The notes: generated from the letters alone by a model not told the origin. 64,000 bases of DNA from Mycolicibacterium komossense (GCF_025822605.1 NZ_JACKTY010000012.1:436635-500634), one strand, 5' to 3'; positions 49,473 to 60,073 are shown, counted from the first letter of the stretch. Program-made: numbers and translations.

Positions 49473-50659
49473 TCGGGCATCCGATCACCGTCATCGGCAT
49501 CGGCGCTGACGGGATGTCCGGCCTCGGCGCCACCGCGCTGCGTGAGTTGGCCGGCGCCGCCGTGGTGTACGGCTCACCGCGGCAACTCGACCTCCTCGAC
49601 GACACGGTCACCGCGCAGCGCAGACGATGGCCGTCGCCGCTGCTGCCCGGGTTGGAAACCGAGCTGGCGCAGACCGCGACCGGCGTGCACGTCGTCGCCT
49701 CGGGCGACCCGATGCTGCATGGCATCGGCACCACATTGATCCGGTTGTTCGGCGGCGACCGCGTCACCGTGCTGCCGCACGTGTCCAGTGTGACGCTGGC
49801 GTGCGCCCGGCTGGGCTGGCCGGTCAACGACACCGAGGTGATCAGCCTGGTCACCGCCGAACCGCACACCGCCGTCCGCCACGGTGGCCGGGCCGTCGTG
49901 CTCTCCCGCGACGCGAGCAGCCCGACGGTGCTGGCCCGGAGACTGGCCGAAACCGGTCGCGGTGACTCACGATTGAGTATTTTCGAGCAGCTCGGCGGCC
50001 CTGCCGAACGTCGCCGCGACACCACGGCCGCCGACTGGGCGAACAACCCGGCCGACGACGTCGACGCCCTCAACGTGGTTGCCGTGCAGTATCTGCCCGA
50101 CGACCTGGTGTTGGCGGTGGCCGTCGACGATGCGTTTGCGCACGACGGTCAGCTGACCAAACAGGCGATGCGCGCCGTCACCGTCACCGCGTTGGCGCCG
50201 CGGCCGGGGGAGCTGTTGTGGGACGTCGGGTCCGGCTCGGGCAGCATCGCCATCGAATGGTGCCGACGCGGCCGTGGCTGCCGCGCCATCGCCTTCGAAC
50301 GCGATCCGCAACGCCGGGCGCGCATCGTCGACAACAGCATCGCCTTCGGCGTCGACATCGACGTTCGCGACGGCGCGCCCGGGGCCTTCGCCGGGGCTCG
50401 CCAGCCGTCGGTGGTGTTCGTGGGCGGTGGTGTCACCCAGCCCGGTCTGCTGCAGGGCTGCCTCGACGCCTTGCCGGTGGGTGGTCGCCTGGTGGCCAAC
50501 GCCGTCACTGCTGAATCGGAAGCCTTTCTGGTGCAGCACTATTCGCGGCTGGGCGGCGAGCTGACCCGCTATCAGCACTACCGAGGGGAACCGGTCGGAA
50601 CGTTCACCGGCTGGCGGCCCGCCATGCCGGTGACCCAATGGGTGGTCGTGAAGAAATGA
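49469..50659 (+). CDS. cobL: precorrin-6Y C5,15-methyltransferase (decarboxylating)
   Basis: 396 residues, a fusion of CbiE (N-terminal half, C5 methylation, 'ITVIGIGADGMSGLG' and 'VVASGDPMLHGIGTTL') and CbiT (C-terminal half, decarboxylation and C15 methylation). The SAM loop of the CbiT half is 'GELLWDVGSGSGSIAIEW', with 'AIAFERDPQRRARI'. It converts precorrin-6B to precorrin-8X in the aerobic pathway. First of cobL-cobM-cobK. Confidence 0.96.
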   Translation: MIGHPITVIGIGADGMSGLGATALRELAGAAVVYGSPRQLDLLDDTVTAQRRRWPSPLLPGLETELAQTATGVHVVASGDPMLHGIGTTLIRLFGGDRVTVLPHVSSVTLACARLGWPVNDTEVISLVTAEPHTAVRHGGRAVVLSRDASSPTVLARRLAETGRGDSRLSIFEQLGGPAERRRDTTAADWANNPADDVDALNVVAVQYLPDDLVLAVAVDDAFAHDGQLTKQAMRAVTVTALAPRPGELLWDVGSGSGSIAIEWCRRGRGCRAIAFERDPQRRARIVDNSIAFGVDIDVRDGAPGAFAGARQPSVVFVGGGVTQPGLLQGCLDALPVGGRLVANAVTAESEAFLVQHYSRLGGELTRYQHYRGEPVGTFTGWRPAMPVTQWVVVKK

Positions 50660-50669
50660 TGGTGAAAAA

Positions 50670-51425
50670 ATGACGGTGTATTTCATCGGCGCGGGGCCCG
50701 GGGCCGCCGACCTGATCACGGTGCGTGGTCAGCGGCTGCTGCGGAGTTGCCCGGTCTGCCTCTATGCCGGGTCGATCATGCCCGCCGATCTGCTGGCGCT
50801 GTGTCCGGCGGAGGCCAGGGTGGTCGACACCGGTCCGTTGGCGCTGGACGCGATCATCGCCGAACTCGCCGAGGCGGACGCCGCAGGCCTCGATGTTGCG
50901 CGGCTGCACTCCGGTGACCCGTCGATCTACAGCGCACTCGCCGAGCAGTGTCGTCGCCTCGACGCGCTCGGTATCGGCTACGAGATCGTGCCCGGCGTAC
51001 CGGCGTTCGCCGCCGCGGCCGCCGCGTTGGGCCGCGAGTTGACCGTGCCCGGCGTCGCGCAGACGATCACCCTGACCCGGGTCGCGACGCTGTCGAGCGC
51101 GATGCCCCCTGGCGAGGATCTGCAGACCTTGGCCCGCTCGGGCGGAACCCTGGTGATCCACCTGGCCGCGGCCCAGATCGACACCGTCGTGGCCGATCTG
51201 CTCGCCGGTGGGTATTCCGGGGAAACCCCCACTGCGGTGGTGGCTTTCGCGAGCTGGCCGGAGCAGATCGTGTTGCGTGGCACCCTCTCGGACATCGCCG
51301 GGCAGATGCGTAGTGTGAATGTCACCCGTACCGCGGTGATCGTGGTGGGGGACGTGCTGGCGGCGGAGGGCTTCGTCGACAGTTATCTGTATTCCGCCGA
51401 CCGCCGAAGGGGTGCCAGGCACTGA
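50670..51425 (+). CDS. cobM: precorrin-4 C11-methyltransferase
   Basis: 251-residue tetrapyrrole methylase. 'VYFIGAGPGAADLITVRG' is the N-terminal SAM-fold strand and GxGxG loop. 'DVARLHSGDPSIYSALAEQ' is the family's second signature, and 'YEIVPGVPAFAAAAA' is the third. It methylates precorrin-4 at C11 to give precorrin-5. It lies 10 bases after cobL and shares one base with cobK, so all three are one operon. Confidence 0.96.
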   Translation: MTVYFIGAGPGAADLITVRGQRLLRSCPVCLYAGSIMPADLLALCPAEARVVDTGPLALDAIIAELAEADAAGLDVARLHSGDPSIYSALAEQCRRLDALGIGYEIVPGVPAFAAAAAALGRELTVPGVAQTITLTRVATLSSAMPPGEDLQTLARSGGTLVIHLAAAQIDTVVADLLAGGYSGETPTAVVAFASWPEQIVLRGTLSDIAGQMRSVNVTRTAVIVVGDVLAAEGFVDSYLYSADRRRGARH

Positions 51426-52174
51426 TGCGGGTACTACTGCTCGGCGGTACCGCCGAGGCACGTGCGCTGGCCGCCAGGCTCTACCCCGACGTCGACGTGA
51501 TCAGCTCGCTTGCGGGGCGGGTGCCGGACCCTGCGCTGCCGGCCGGCCCGGTCCGGATCGGTGGTTTCGGTGGGGAGGCCGGGTTACGCCACTGGCTGAC
51601 AGTGCACGACATCGACTGCGTGGTCGACGCCACCCACCCGTTCGCGGCCACCATCACCGCGCATGCGGCGGCAGCGTGCGCCGAACTGGGGATGCCGTAT
51701 GTGGTGCTGTCGCGCCCGGCGTGGACCACCGAGAACGTCATCACTGCCGCTTCCAACGCCGAGGCCGCGAAAATCGTCGCCAGGCACCACTATTCGCGGA
51801 TCTTCCTGACCACGGGGCGTTCCGGGGTATCTGCGTTCGCCGACAGCGACGCGCTGTTCGTGATCCGGGTGGTCACCCCGCCGGAGCCCGAAACCTTGCC
51901 GAGACGGCACCGGCTGGTGCTCTCCCGCGGTCCCTACCGCTACGAGGACGAATACGCGCTGATGCGCGAGTTCCGCGTCGAGGCGATGATCACCAAGAAC
52001 AGCGGCGGCGCGATGACGCAACCCAAACTCGATGCGGCAGCGGCGCTGGGAGTGGCGGTGGTGATGATCGAGCGACCGTCACTTCCCGCCGGCGTGCAGA
52101 CGGTCAGCACCGTCGACGCGGCGGTGGACTGGCTGACCGCGATACCCGGGGTGCCGGTCATTCCCGTTCGGTAG
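51425..52174 (+). CDS. cobK: precorrin-6A reductase
   Basis: 249 residues. The NADPH site starts '[19 protein letters not shown]'. '[20 protein letters not shown]' and '[11 protein letters not shown]' belong to the conserved core, and '[18 protein letters not shown]' is the family C-terminal signature. It reduces precorrin-6A to dihydro-6B before CobL acts. The ATG shares one base with the cobM stop. The last 17 bases overlap the end of the convergent cobH gene. Confidence 0.95.
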   Translation: MRVLLLGGTAEARALAARLYPDVDVISSLAGRVPDPALPAGPVRIGGFGGEAGLRHWLTVHDIDCVVDATHPFAATITAHAAAACAELGMPYVVLSRPAWTTENVITAASNAEAAKIVARHHYSRIFLTTGRSGVSAFADSDALFVIRVVTPPEPETLPRRHRLVLSRGPYRYEDEYALMREFRVEAMITKNSGGAMTQPKLDAAAALGVAVVMIERPSLPAGVQTVSTVDAAVDWLTAIPGVPVIPVR

Positions 52175-52784
52175 CAATGGCATTGACAGCGGCGGCGGCC
52201 ATCGCGCTGCCGCCGCGCCGGCCGGTCACCACCAGATAGGACAGCCCCCGCGGGCGGGCGATCAGCTCGTCCTTGGACTGGACCGAGCCGACGAAACCCA
52301 CCGGTCCACCCAGCACGGCGGCCGGGACGGGTGCGCCGTCATCGAGCAGTTCGAGTAGTCGGAACAGGGCCGTCGGGGCATTGCCGATGGCCAGTACGGC
52401 GCCGCCGAGACGCTCCGCCCACAGGTCCACGCCGGCTGCCGACCGGGTGGTTCCCCGCTCGGCGGCCACCGCGGGGGCGCGCGGGTCGGCGACCAGCGAC
52501 ACCACCTGGTTGTCCGCCGGCAGCCGTGCCGCGGTGATACCTGCGGCCACCATCGAGGAATCACACAGGATCGGTGCGCCGTCGGCGAGGGCGGCGTGGG
52601 CCCGCGTCGCCACGTCGTCGGTGAACGCGATGTGCTCGGTGACGTCGACCTGGCCGCAGGTATGGATCAGCCGGACGACGACGCGGGCGACGTCGGCGGG
52701 AAATGCCGACAGATCGGCCTCGGCGCGGATGGTCGCGAAGGACTGCCGGTAGATCTCGGCAGCGTCGCGGGTGTATTCGAGCAC
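52158..52784 (-). CDS. cobH: precorrin-8X methylmutase
   Basis: 208 residues. The catalytic His is probably in '[12 protein letters not shown]'. '[17 protein letters not shown]' and '[19 protein letters not shown]' follow, and '[17 protein letters not shown]' is the signature loop. It moves the C11 methyl group to C12, yielding hydrogenobyrinate. It is the last gene of the TauD-cobG-cobH run (9-base gap after cobG). In M. tuberculosis cobI follows cobH; here the gene ends inside convergent cobK. Confidence 0.96.
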   Translation of the reverse strand: MLEYTRDAAEIYRQSFATIRAEADLSAFPADVARVVVRLIHTCGQVDVTEHIAFTDDVATRAHAALADGAPILCDSSMVAAGITAARLPADNQVVSLVADPRAPAVAAERGTTRSAAGVDLWAERLGGAVLAIGNAPTALFRLLELLDDGAPVPAAVLGGPVGFVGSVQSKDELIARPRGLSYLVVTGRRGGSAMAAAAVNAIATERE

Positions 52785-52793
52785 CCGATCACA

Positions 52794-53954
52794 TTACGGG
52801 TGAGGCCCAGAACGACTCAGCGGGCGATATCCGTCCGCGGTTGCGATCAGCACCTCGCCGCGCAGGGGGCTGCCGCAGGCGCGTTCGCAGCCGACGAACC
52901 GGTGGTGTACGCCTCCGGTGCCGCCCTCGGTGGCCGCGGCCCGCGCGAAAGCTTCCGCATCGGCCCTGACGTCGGTGGCCGAGCGATCACAGCCCGGGCT
53001 TCCCGTGCAGGCGCTGACGTCGAGCCAGGGGGAGTTCTCGTCGAAGACCAGTCCGATCGGGGCCAGCACCCTCAAGGAGACATCCGCTATATCTTCGGAG
53101 AGGTCACACACCAGCACGGTGCGCCACGGCGTGATCACCAGCGGCGCCTCGATCGCGGCCAGGAATTCGGCGGTGCGTGCGGGCAGGATGCCCAGCGGCA
53201 CGGCCGCCCCGAGCGCCACCCGACCATCGTTCTGGGGGATCCAGCCGACCGGCCCTCTGGTGGTGGTCTCGAACCGTGCGCCGGCGGGTGCGGTGGCGGA
53301 AAACTCTTCCAGCAGGACGGTGTGATCATCCAATTCGGCTACTCGCCAACGCTTTTCGCGGATCTCGGCGAACCGGCTCGCAACAGTGATCATCGTGCTG
53401 ACCGCCTCGGTGGCGGACACCCGGATGCCGGTGTCGGTGCCGGCGAGCAACACCGCGACGTCATCGCCGGATTCGAGTACGTGCACACCGACATCGGCGC
53501 GCAACCCGGACACATCGCCGCGCCCGTCGTCGATGCTGAACCAGAAGCGCCCGGTCAGCCCGGTCAGTGCCGGGTCGGCCTGGATGGCCGCATCCAGCTC
53601 GGCGACCCACGGCCGCACGTCGGCGAGCCCGCCGGCCCGGCCCGACAACGGTGACGCCACGATATTGCGCACCCGTTCGTGTGTGGCCGATGGCAGCAGG
53701 CCGGCGTCGGCGATCAGCCCGGCGACCGCCGCAGTGGTCGCCGGGGCGCCGTCGAGCCCGCGCACCTGCAGGCTGCCCCGCGATGTCAGCTCGAGGGAGC
53801 CGGAACCGAACTCCGCAGCGGCCTGCGCCAGTACTGCCAGCTGGGTGGAACTGAGTACGCCGCCGGGCAGCCGCACCCTGAGCAATGCGCCGTCGGCGGC
53901 CTGATGCAGCGTCAATGCGCCGGGGCAGGCGTCCTGGTCGCGAGTTCGGGCCAC
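52794..53954 (-). CDS. cobG: precorrin-3B synthase
   Basis: 386 residues of the sulphite/nitrite reductase fold. Two half-domains start with 'GALTLHQAADGALLRVRLPGGVLSS' and a related 'ATAPAGARFETTTRGPVGWI'. The [4Fe-4S] ligands are 'CTGSPGC' and 'CERAC', the expected C-x5-C and C-x3-C. It is a mono-oxygenase that hydroxylates precorrin-3A with O2, so it marks the aerobic B12 route. GTG 53954 is 4 bases from the upstream TauD stop and the cobH start is 9 bases downstream. Confidence 0.95.
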   Translation of the reverse strand: MARTRDQDACPGALTLHQAADGALLRVRLPGGVLSSTQLAVLAQAAAEFGSGSLELTSRGSLQVRGLDGAPATTAAVAGLIADAGLLPSATHERVRNIVASPLSGRAGGLADVRPWVAELDAAIQADPALTGLTGRFWFSIDDGRGDVSGLRADVGVHVLESGDDVAVLLAGTDTGIRVSATEAVSTMITVASRFAEIREKRWRVAELDDHTVLLEEFSATAPAGARFETTTRGPVGWIPQNDGRVALGAAVPLGILPARTAEFLAAIEAPLVITPWRTVLVCDLSEDIADVSLRVLAPIGLVFDENSPWLDVSACTGSPGCDRSATDVRADAEAFARAAATEGGTGGVHHRFVGCERACGSPLRGEVLIATADGYRPLSRSGPHP

Positions 53955-53958
53955 CTAC

Positions 53959-54900
53959 CTACGGTACGACGGACAGCGTCGGGATTCCCGCGGCGACCAC
54001 CTCCGAGTAGTGCGAGGCGTCCCCGGCGACGACACGGCTGTGGCTGCCGTCGACCCCGACCGGGATGTCGCCGGCCAGGGTGACGCGACTCAGCCGCCGG
54101 TACTGGTCGTCGTAATCGGCGACGGCGTAGTGCTGGGTGGCGCGGTTGTCCCAGATCGCCAGGTCGCCGGCCTGCCAACTCCAGCGCACCGTGTTCTCCA
54201 GCTTGGTGACTCGCGCCTGCAACAGCGCGAACAGTGCCGCCGACTCGCCGGCACTCAGACCGGCGAACCGCTTGACGAAATGTCCCAGCAGCAGCGCCCG
54301 CCTGCCGGTCTCGGGATGAACCCGGACCACCGGATGCTCGGTCTCGTAGTAGGCGGACTCGAATTCCTTGCGGTATTCGCTCACCGTGTCAGGCACCGCA
54401 TCCTCCGCAGTCCCGGAGGCGGGTCCGTAAGCGGAGACGTAGTCGTAGACGTTGGTGTGGACACCCCACAGATTCTCGGCGAGCACCCGCAGCGGCTCCG
54501 GTAGTTGGTCGTACGCGGCCTCGGTGGAGGCCCACGTCGTGGTGCCGCCGTATTCGGGCAGTGTCACCGCGCGCAGCAGCGACGCCTTCGGGATGCGGTC
54601 GACGAAGGTGACATCGGTGTGCCAGCTGTTGGCCTTGTCGTAGTTGGAGTCGATCGGCAGGATCTGATGTCCGCGCGAGGTGACCGTCGGGTGGGCGATG
54701 GTCGGGGTGCCCAGGCGACGGGCGAACGCGAGTTGACCGTCGTCGTCGAGGTGGTGCTGTTCGCGGAAGAAGATCACCTTGTGTGCCAGGAGCGCATCGT
54801 TGATGGCGGCGACGGTCGCCTGGTCCAGATCGCCGCTGAGAGTGATGCCATCTAGCTGAGCGCCGATATTGGCGCCGAGCTTCTTGATCTGCAGAGTCAT
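53959..54900 (-). CDS. TauD/TfdA alpha-ketoglutarate dioxygenase, sulfate-ester type (Rv3406-like)
   Basis: 313-residue Fe(II)/2-oxoglutarate dioxygenase. '[19 protein letters not shown]' opens the fold. The metal ligands are His and Asp in 'NSWHTDVTF' and a distal His in '[17 protein letters not shown]', with the 2-oxoglutarate Arg after it ('[10 protein letters not shown]'). The sequence is closest to the alkyl-sulfatase subgroup (M. tuberculosis Rv3406), which releases sulfate from sulfate esters. It sits upstream of cobG with a 4-base gap, so it shares a transcript with B12 genes with no evident biochemical link. M. tuberculosis has mazEF7 in this position. Confidence 0.9.
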   Translation of the reverse strand: MTLQIKKLGANIGAQLDGITLSGDLDQATVAAINDALLAHKVIFFREQHHLDDDGQLAFARRLGTPTIAHPTVTSRGHQILPIDSNYDKANSWHTDVTFVDRIPKASLLRAVTLPEYGGTTTWASTEAAYDQLPEPLRVLAENLWGVHTNVYDYVSAYGPASGTAEDAVPDTVSEYRKEFESAYYETEHPVVRVHPETGRRALLLGHFVKRFAGLSAGESAALFALLQARVTKLENTVRWSWQAGDLAIWDNRATQHYAVADYDDQYRRLSRVTLAGDIPVGVDGSHSRVVAGDASHYSEVVAAGIPTLSVVP

Positions 54901-55029
54901 ACGCACAATCGTGGCCGGTCGAGAAGCCGCGGAACAGGTTTTGACTGACGCCGATCTAAACGTGGTGCCGGAGACCCTGGCCGGGTGCGACGCAACTGTG
55001 CTGCAACTCCTGTGGGGTAGAAAGAGCGG

Positions 55030-58000
55030 GTGCCTGATCCGAGCGTCCTGCTGCTGTCCACGTCCGACACCGACCTGATCACCGCGCGTGCCAGTGCGGC
55101 CCCCTACCGGTGGGCCAACCCGTCCCGGCTGTTGCAGAGCGATCTCGAGAGTGAACTGGCCGGCCTGCTCGACGGGGTAGACATTGTCGTCATCCGGATT
55201 CTCGGGGGCTACCGGGCGTGGCAGGACGGTATCGACATCATCACCGCTAGCGGCGTACCGACGGTCGTGGTCAGTGGTGAGCAGGCCCCGGACGCCGACC
55301 TGATGGAACGTTCGACGGTGCCCGCCGGTATCGCCGTGCAGACCCACATCTATCTGGCCCAGGGCGGGGTGGACAACTTCGCGAACTTGCACTCGTTCCT
55401 GACCGACACCGTGCTGATGACCGGCTACGGGTTCGCCCCGCCTGCGGTCACCCCGAACTGGGGCGTGCTGGAGTGTCCGGCAGGCGGCACTGTCACCGGC
55501 GACGGCCCGACGATCGCGGTGCTTTTCTACCGGGCTCAGCAGCTGGCCGGCAATACGGAATACATCGGAGCCCTGTGTCACGCCATCACGGCCGCTGGTG
55601 GCCGCCCGCTGGCCGTCTACTGCACGTCGCTGCGCACGCCGGCGAAGGAGTTGATGGAGCTGTTGGCCACCGCTGATGCGATGGTGGTGACGGTGCTTGC
55701 CGCCGGGTCGGCAGTCCCGGCCACCGTCGGAGCCGGCGGTGACGACGACGGCTGGAACGTCGAACACCTCGCCGCGCTCGATGTTCCGATCCTGCAGGGC
55801 CTGTGTCTGACGTCATCGCGGGCGGACTGGAGCCTCAATGACGACGGCCTCTCACCGCTGGATGTCGCAACTCAGGTCGCGGTGCCGGAATTCGACGGCC
55901 GCGTCGTGACGGTTCCGTTCTCGTTCAAGGAGATCGACGACGAGGGGCTGATCGCGTATGTCGCCGACCCGGAGCGCTGTGCCCGCGTGGCCGGTTTGGC
56001 GGTACGACAGGCTCGGCTGCGGCACATCGCCCCGGCGGACAAGAAAGTGGCGCTGGTCTTCTCGGCGTATCCGACCAAGCACGCGCGTATCGGCAACGCC
56101 GTCGGGCTGGACACCCCGGCCAGCGCGGTGGCCCTGTTGCAGGCGATGCGCACGGCCGGATACCGGATCGGTGACGTGCCAGGGGTGGATGCCTCCGACG
56201 GTGACGCCCTGATCCACGCGTTGATCGAACGTGGGGGACAGGACCCGGACTGGTTGACCGAGACGCAACTGGCCGGCAACCCGATTCGGGTGTCCGCCAG
56301 GGATTACCGCGCATGGTTTGCCACCCTGCCCACCGAGTTGGCCGACGCTGTCGTCGAGCATTGGGGGCCGCCGCCGGGCGAGCTGTTCGTCGACCGCAGC
56401 CAGGACCCCGACGGTGAGATCGTCATCGCGGCCATGCGATCCGAGAACATCGTGATCGTGGTCCAGCCGCCCCGCGGGTTCGGCGCCAACCCCGTCGCGA
56501 TCTACCACGACCCGGACCTGCCACCGAGCCACCACTACCTGGCCGCCTACCGCTGGCTCGACGACAGCTTCGCCGACGGCTTCAAGGCTGATGCGGTGGT
56601 GCACCTCGGCAAGCACGGCAACCTGGAGTGGTTGCCGGGCAAGACGTTGGGCATGTCCGCGTCCTGTGGCTCCGACGCGGCCCTGGGCAATCTGCCGCTG
56701 GTGTACCCCTTCCTGGTCAACGATCCCGGCGAGGGCACGCAGGCCAAGCGTCGCGCCCACGCAGTGCTGGTCGATCACCTGATCCCGCCGATGGCCAGGG
56801 CTGAAAGTTACGGCGACATCGCCAGACTCGAGCAGCTGCTCGATGAGCACGCCAACATCGCCACCCTGGACCCGGGCAAGCTGCCCGCCATCCGCCAGCA
56901 GATCTGGACGTTGATGCGCGCAGCCAAGATGGACCACGACCTGGGCCTGGCCGAGCGGCCGGAAGAAGACTCTTTCGATGAGATGTTGCTGCACGTCGAC
57001 GGCTGGCTCTGCGAGATCAAAGACGTCCAGATTCGCGACGGTCTCCACATCCTCGGCCAACGGCCAACGGACAGTGTCGAACTCGATCTGGTCCTGGCCA
57101 TGCTGCGAGCGCGGCAGCTCTTCGGCGGCGAGCGTTCGGTGCCCGGCCTGCGCGAGGCACTCGGCCTGACCGAGGACGGCAGCGACAGCCGGGTCTCCGT
57201 CGACGAAGCCGAAAGTACTGCGCGAGCACTGGTTTCGGCACTGCAGGACAGCGGCTGGGATCCCGATGCGGTCTCTCGCATCACCGATAACGCCGAGGTG
57301 GCGAGCGTCTTGCGGTTCGCGGCCACGGAAATGGTGCCCCGGCTGGCCGGCACCGCCAGCGAGATCGACCAGGTGCTGCGCGCGCTCGACGGCCGCTTCA
57401 TCGCCGCCGGCCCCTCCGGTTCGCCGCTGCGCGGGCTGGTCAACGTGCTGCCCACCGGGCGCAACTTCTACTCCGTCGACCCCAAGGCCGTGCCGTCGCG
57501 GCTGGCCTGGGAAACCGGAGTGGCCCTGGCCGATTCACTGCTGGAGCGCTACCGCGGTGACAACGGCCAGTGGCCGCAGTCGGTCGGGCTGTCGGTGTGG
57601 GGTACCTCGGCGATGCGTACCTCGGGTGACGACATCGCCGAAGTGCTTGCGCTGCTGGGGGTTCGGCCGGTGTGGGATGAGGCGTCGCGGCGAGTCGTCG
57701 ACCTGGAGGCGATCTCGCTCGCCGAACTCGGGCGTCCGCGTATCGACGTCACGGTGCGCATCTCCGGTTTCTTCCGCGACGCGTTCCCGCACGTGGTGAC
57801 CATGCTCGACGATGCCGTGCAACTGGTCGCGGGTCTCGACGAGTCCGCCGAAGACAACTTCGTCCGGGCCCACGCTCAAGCCGATCTGGCCGAGCACGGT
57901 GACCAACGGCGTTCGACGACAAGAATTTTCGGATCCAAGCCGGGAACCTACGGTGCCGGTCTGCTCCAGCTGATCGACAGCCGCAACTGGCGCGACGACG

Positions 58001-58635
58001 CCGACCTGGCGGCCGTCTACACCGCGTGGGGCGGTTTCGCCTACGGCCGCGAGCTCGACGGTGCGCCGGCCACCGACGAGATGAACCGGGCCTACCGGCG
58101 GATCGCGGTCGCGGCGAAGAACACCGACACCCGCGAGCACGACATCGCCGACTCCGACGACTATTTCCAGTATCACGGCGGAATGGTCGCCACCGTGCGG
58201 GCGTTGACCGGCAAGGACCCGGCCGCATATATCGGGGACAACACCAGCCCCGACTCGGTGCGCACCCGCACCCTGAGCGAGGAGACCACCCGCGTCTTCC
58301 GCGCCCGGGTGGTCAACCCGCGGTGGATGTCGGCGATGCGCAGGCACGGCTACAAGGGCGCCTTCGAAATGGCCGCCACGGTCGACTATCTGTTCGGCTA
58401 CGACGCCACCGCGCACGTGATGGCCGACTGGATGTACGAGCAGCTGACCGCGCAGTACGTCCTCGACCCGGAAAACCGCAAGTTCATGGACGAATCGAAT
58501 CCCTGGGCATTGCACGGGATGGCCGAGCGACTGCTGGAAGCGGTGGGCCGTGGGATGTGGGCCGAACCCGATCCGGAGACCCTCGATGCGTTGCGGCAGG
58601 TGCTGCTCGAAACCGAGGGCGACCTGGAGAGGTAA
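55030..58635 (+). CDS. cobN: cobaltochelatase subunit CobN
   Basis: 1201-residue large subunit that inserts Co(II) into hydrogenobyrinic acid a,c-diamide, working with the AAA+ CobS/CobT. Signatures are '[34 protein letters not shown]', '[20 protein letters not shown]', '[26 protein letters not shown]' and the C-terminal '[10 protein letters not shown]' with '[19 protein letters not shown]'. These are shared with magnesium chelatase BchH. Length is normal. It is divergent from the TauD-cobG-cobH genes. GTG 55030 is taken as the start; the ribosome site GGTAGAAAGAG is weak. Confidence 0.96.
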   Translation: MPDPSVLLLSTSDTDLITARASAAPYRWANPSRLLQSDLESELAGLLDGVDIVVIRILGGYRAWQDGIDIITASGVPTVVVSGEQAPDADLMERSTVPAGIAVQTHIYLAQGGVDNFANLHSFLTDTVLMTGYGFAPPAVTPNWGVLECPAGGTVTGDGPTIAVLFYRAQQLAGNTEYIGALCHAITAAGGRPLAVYCTSLRTPAKELMELLATADAMVVTVLAAGSAVPATVGAGGDDDGWNVEHLAALDVPILQGLCLTSSRADWSLNDDGLSPLDVATQVAVPEFDGRVVTVPFSFKEIDDEGLIAYVADPERCARVAGLAVRQARLRHIAPADKKVALVFSAYPTKHARIGNAVGLDTPASAVALLQAMRTAGYRIGDVPGVDASDGDALIHALIERGGQDPDWLTETQLAGNPIRVSARDYRAWFATLPTELADAVVEHWGPPPGELFVDRSQDPDGEIVIAAMRSENIVIVVQPPRGFGANPVAIYHDPDLPPSHHYLAAYRWLDDSFADGFKADAVVHLGKHGNLEWLPGKTLGMSASCGSDAALGNLPLVYPFLVNDPGEGTQAKRRAHAVLVDHLIPPMARAESYGDIARLEQLLDEHANIATLDPGKLPAIRQQIWTLMRAAKMDHDLGLAERPEEDSFDEMLLHVDGWLCEIKDVQIRDGLHILGQRPTDSVELDLVLAMLRARQLFGGERSVPGLREALGLTEDGSDSRVSVDEAESTARALVSALQDSGWDPDAVSRITDNAEVASVLRFAATEMVPRLAGTASEIDQVLRALDGRFIAAGPSGSPLRGLVNVLPTGRNFYSVDPKAVPSRLAWETGVALADSLLERYRGDNGQWPQSVGLSVWGTSAMRTSGDDIAEVLALLGVRPVWDEASRRVVDLEAISLAELGRPRIDVTVRISGFFRDAFPHVVTMLDDAVQLVAGLDESAEDNFVRAHAQADLAEHGDQRRSTTRIFGSKPGTYGAGLLQLIDSRNWRDDADLAAVYTAWGGFAYGRELDGAPATDEMNRAYRRIAVAAKNTDTREHDIADSDDYFQYHGGMVATVRALTGKDPAAYIGDNTSPDSVRTRTLSEETTRVFRARVVNPRWMSAMRRHGYKGAFEMAATVDYLFGYDATAHVMADWMYEQLTAQYVLDPENRKFMDESNPWALHGMAERLLEAVGRGMWAEPDPETLDALRQVLLETEGDLER

Positions 58636-58687
58636 GCAGCAACCTGGAAAGGTAGGCAGAGCGCTGTGGGCAAGTAGATTGAGCCCT

Positions 58688-59074
58688 GTGGCGCCCACAT
58701 TTGCTGACATCTCCGCGGCCGAATACATCCTGCTGACGACGTTCACCAAGGACGGCAGGCCCAAACCGACGGCGGTCTGGGCCGCACCTGACGACCACGG
58801 CCGACTCGTCGTGATCACGCAGGAGAAGTCCTGGAAGGTCAAGCGGATTCGCAACACGCCGCGCGTCACGCTCGCGGTCTGCGACCGGGCCGGTAAGCCG
58901 AAAAGCGAGGCCATCGAGGCGTCCGCGGCGATCCTCGACAAGTCGCAGACCGGCGCTGTCTATGACGCCATCGCCAAGCGCTACGGCCTGCTCGGCAAGG
59001 CGTTCAACTTTTTCAGCAAGCTGCGCGGCGGGATGAACAACAACGTCGGGATCGAACTCCAAGCGGCTCTCTGA
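58688..59074 (+). CDS. PPOX-class F420/FMN split-barrel protein A
   Basis: 128 residues. 'AEYILLTTFTKDGRPKPTAVWAAPDDHGRLVVITQEKSWKVKRIRNTPRVTLAVCDRAGKP' is the typical PPOX core, in which TFxKxGxP and K-x-R-I-R-x-x-P contact the deazaflavin phosphate. It probably binds F420 and acts as a reductase or oxidase of small molecules; the substrate is unknown. It is paralogous to the next gene (shared 'LLTTFTKDGRPKPT'), and their stop and start overlap by one base. GTG 58688 is chosen because it begins 'MAPTFA' like its neighbour. Confidence 0.85.
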   Translation: MAPTFADISAAEYILLTTFTKDGRPKPTAVWAAPDDHGRLVVITQEKSWKVKRIRNTPRVTLAVCDRAGKPKSEAIEASAAILDKSQTGAVYDAIAKRYGLLGKAFNFFSKLRGGMNNNVGIELQAAL

Positions 59075-59484
59075 TGGCGCCGACCTTCGCCGAGGTGTAC
59101 GAGGCCAAGTACCTGTTGCTGACCACGTTCACCAAGGACGGTCGGCCGAAGCCCACCCCGGTGTGGGGCGTGCCCCACGAGGGCAAGTTGTTGATCAGCA
59201 CCGACGACGGCTCCTGGAAGACCAAGCGGATCAACAACACCCCGCGGGTCACCATCCAGAAGTGCGGCGTTCTGGGCAAACCCAAGGGTGACCCCGTCGA
59301 GGCGGTGGCCCGGAATCTGCCGAAGTCCGAGACCCGGCGGGTGTTCGACATGGTGACCAGGCGGTACTGGTGGCATGCGTGGTGGTGGATCCCGCAGGCC
59401 ATCGTGCGCGGCGGCGTCGACAAGGTGCACGCCGCCATAGAGGTGGTGGCCGTAGAGATAGACCCAGCGGGTGGTCCCTCTTAA
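59074..59484 (+). CDS. PPOX-class F420/FMN split-barrel protein B (Rv2061c-like)
   Basis: 136 residues, tandem duplicate of the preceding gene. 'MAPTFAEVYEAKYLLLTTFTKDGRPKPTPVWGVPHEGKLLISTDDGSWKTKRINNTPRVTI' is the cofactor-binding barrel. The C-terminal 'RRYWWHAWWWIPQAIVRGG' is strikingly Trp-rich and amphipathic and could touch the membrane or the substrate. It corresponds to the conserved mycobacterial protein beside cobN (Rv2061c). The reaction is unknown. Confidence 0.87.
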   Translation: MAPTFAEVYEAKYLLLTTFTKDGRPKPTPVWGVPHEGKLLISTDDGSWKTKRINNTPRVTIQKCGVLGKPKGDPVEAVARNLPKSETRRVFDMVTRRYWWHAWWWIPQAIVRGGVDKVHAAIEVVAVEIDPAGGPS

Positions 59485-59539
59485 GTAGGTTCTTAGCCGC
59501 CGGGTGGAACCCAGCTCAGGGCCGAACCGTTGAATCGGC

Positions 59540-60073
59540 ATGGTCATGCGGCTGTTCTTGGTGTACGTGCTGGTCGAACTGGCGGTGGTCATCGCGCTCG
59601 CCTCGACGATCGGTATCGGCTGGACCCTGCTGGCGGTGCTCGGTGTCTCCGTACTCGGGATGGTGCTGGCCAGCTCCCAGCTGCGACGACAGCTTGCGAA
59701 ACTGAGGCGCGGCGTCGGTAACCCACAGGGCGCTGTCACCGACAGTGCGCTCGTGGCGATCGGCACACTGCTGGTTTTCGTCCCCGGTTTGGTCAGCACC
59801 GTCGTGGGATCGCTGATGCTGTTGCCGCCCACCCGGGCCGCGGTTCGTCCGTTGGCGACCGCGCTGGCCGCCCGCACCTTCGCCAAGCAGATGTCCTTCG
59901 TGAATCTCGGCGGCGTGAATCCCGACGGCGTCAATCTGACCGGGCCCGCCCGCGGCGCATACATCGACGGTGAGGTGCTCGACGTGCAGGACAGCGACAG
60001 CGCTGACACCCGTGGCGGCGCTGCCCGGCCGGATCCCGTGCTGCCCGTCGTCATCCAACGCAAGCCCGAGTAG
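59540..60073 (+). CDS. fxsA: FxsA family membrane protein
   Basis: 177 residues. Two N-terminal helices ('LFLVYVLVELAVVIALASTIGIGWTLLAVLGVSVLGMVLASSQL') and a third ('SALVAIGTLLVFVPGLVSTVVGSLMLLPPTR') make the FxsA core. A cytosolic tail of about 75 residues follows. FxsA of E. coli relieves phage T7 exclusion by F plasmids when overproduced, but its normal function is unknown. It corresponds to M. tuberculosis Rv2053c. ATG 59540 or 59546 may be the start; neither has a strong ribosome site. Confidence 0.88.
   Translation: MVMRLFLVYVLVELAVVIALASTIGIGWTLLAVLGVSVLGMVLASSQLRRQLAKLRRGVGNPQGAVTDSALVAIGTLLVFVPGLVSTVVGSLMLLPPTRAAVRPLATALAARTFAKQMSFVNLGGVNPDGVNLTGPARGAYIDGEVLDVQDSDSADTRGGAARPDPVLPVVIQRKPE

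Noticed and set aside
54901..55029. Possible cobalamin riboswitch before cobN (ACGCAACTGTG resembles the end of the B12 box)
   Set aside because: Only about 129 bases, and the conserved core helix and GCCACTG box are missing.
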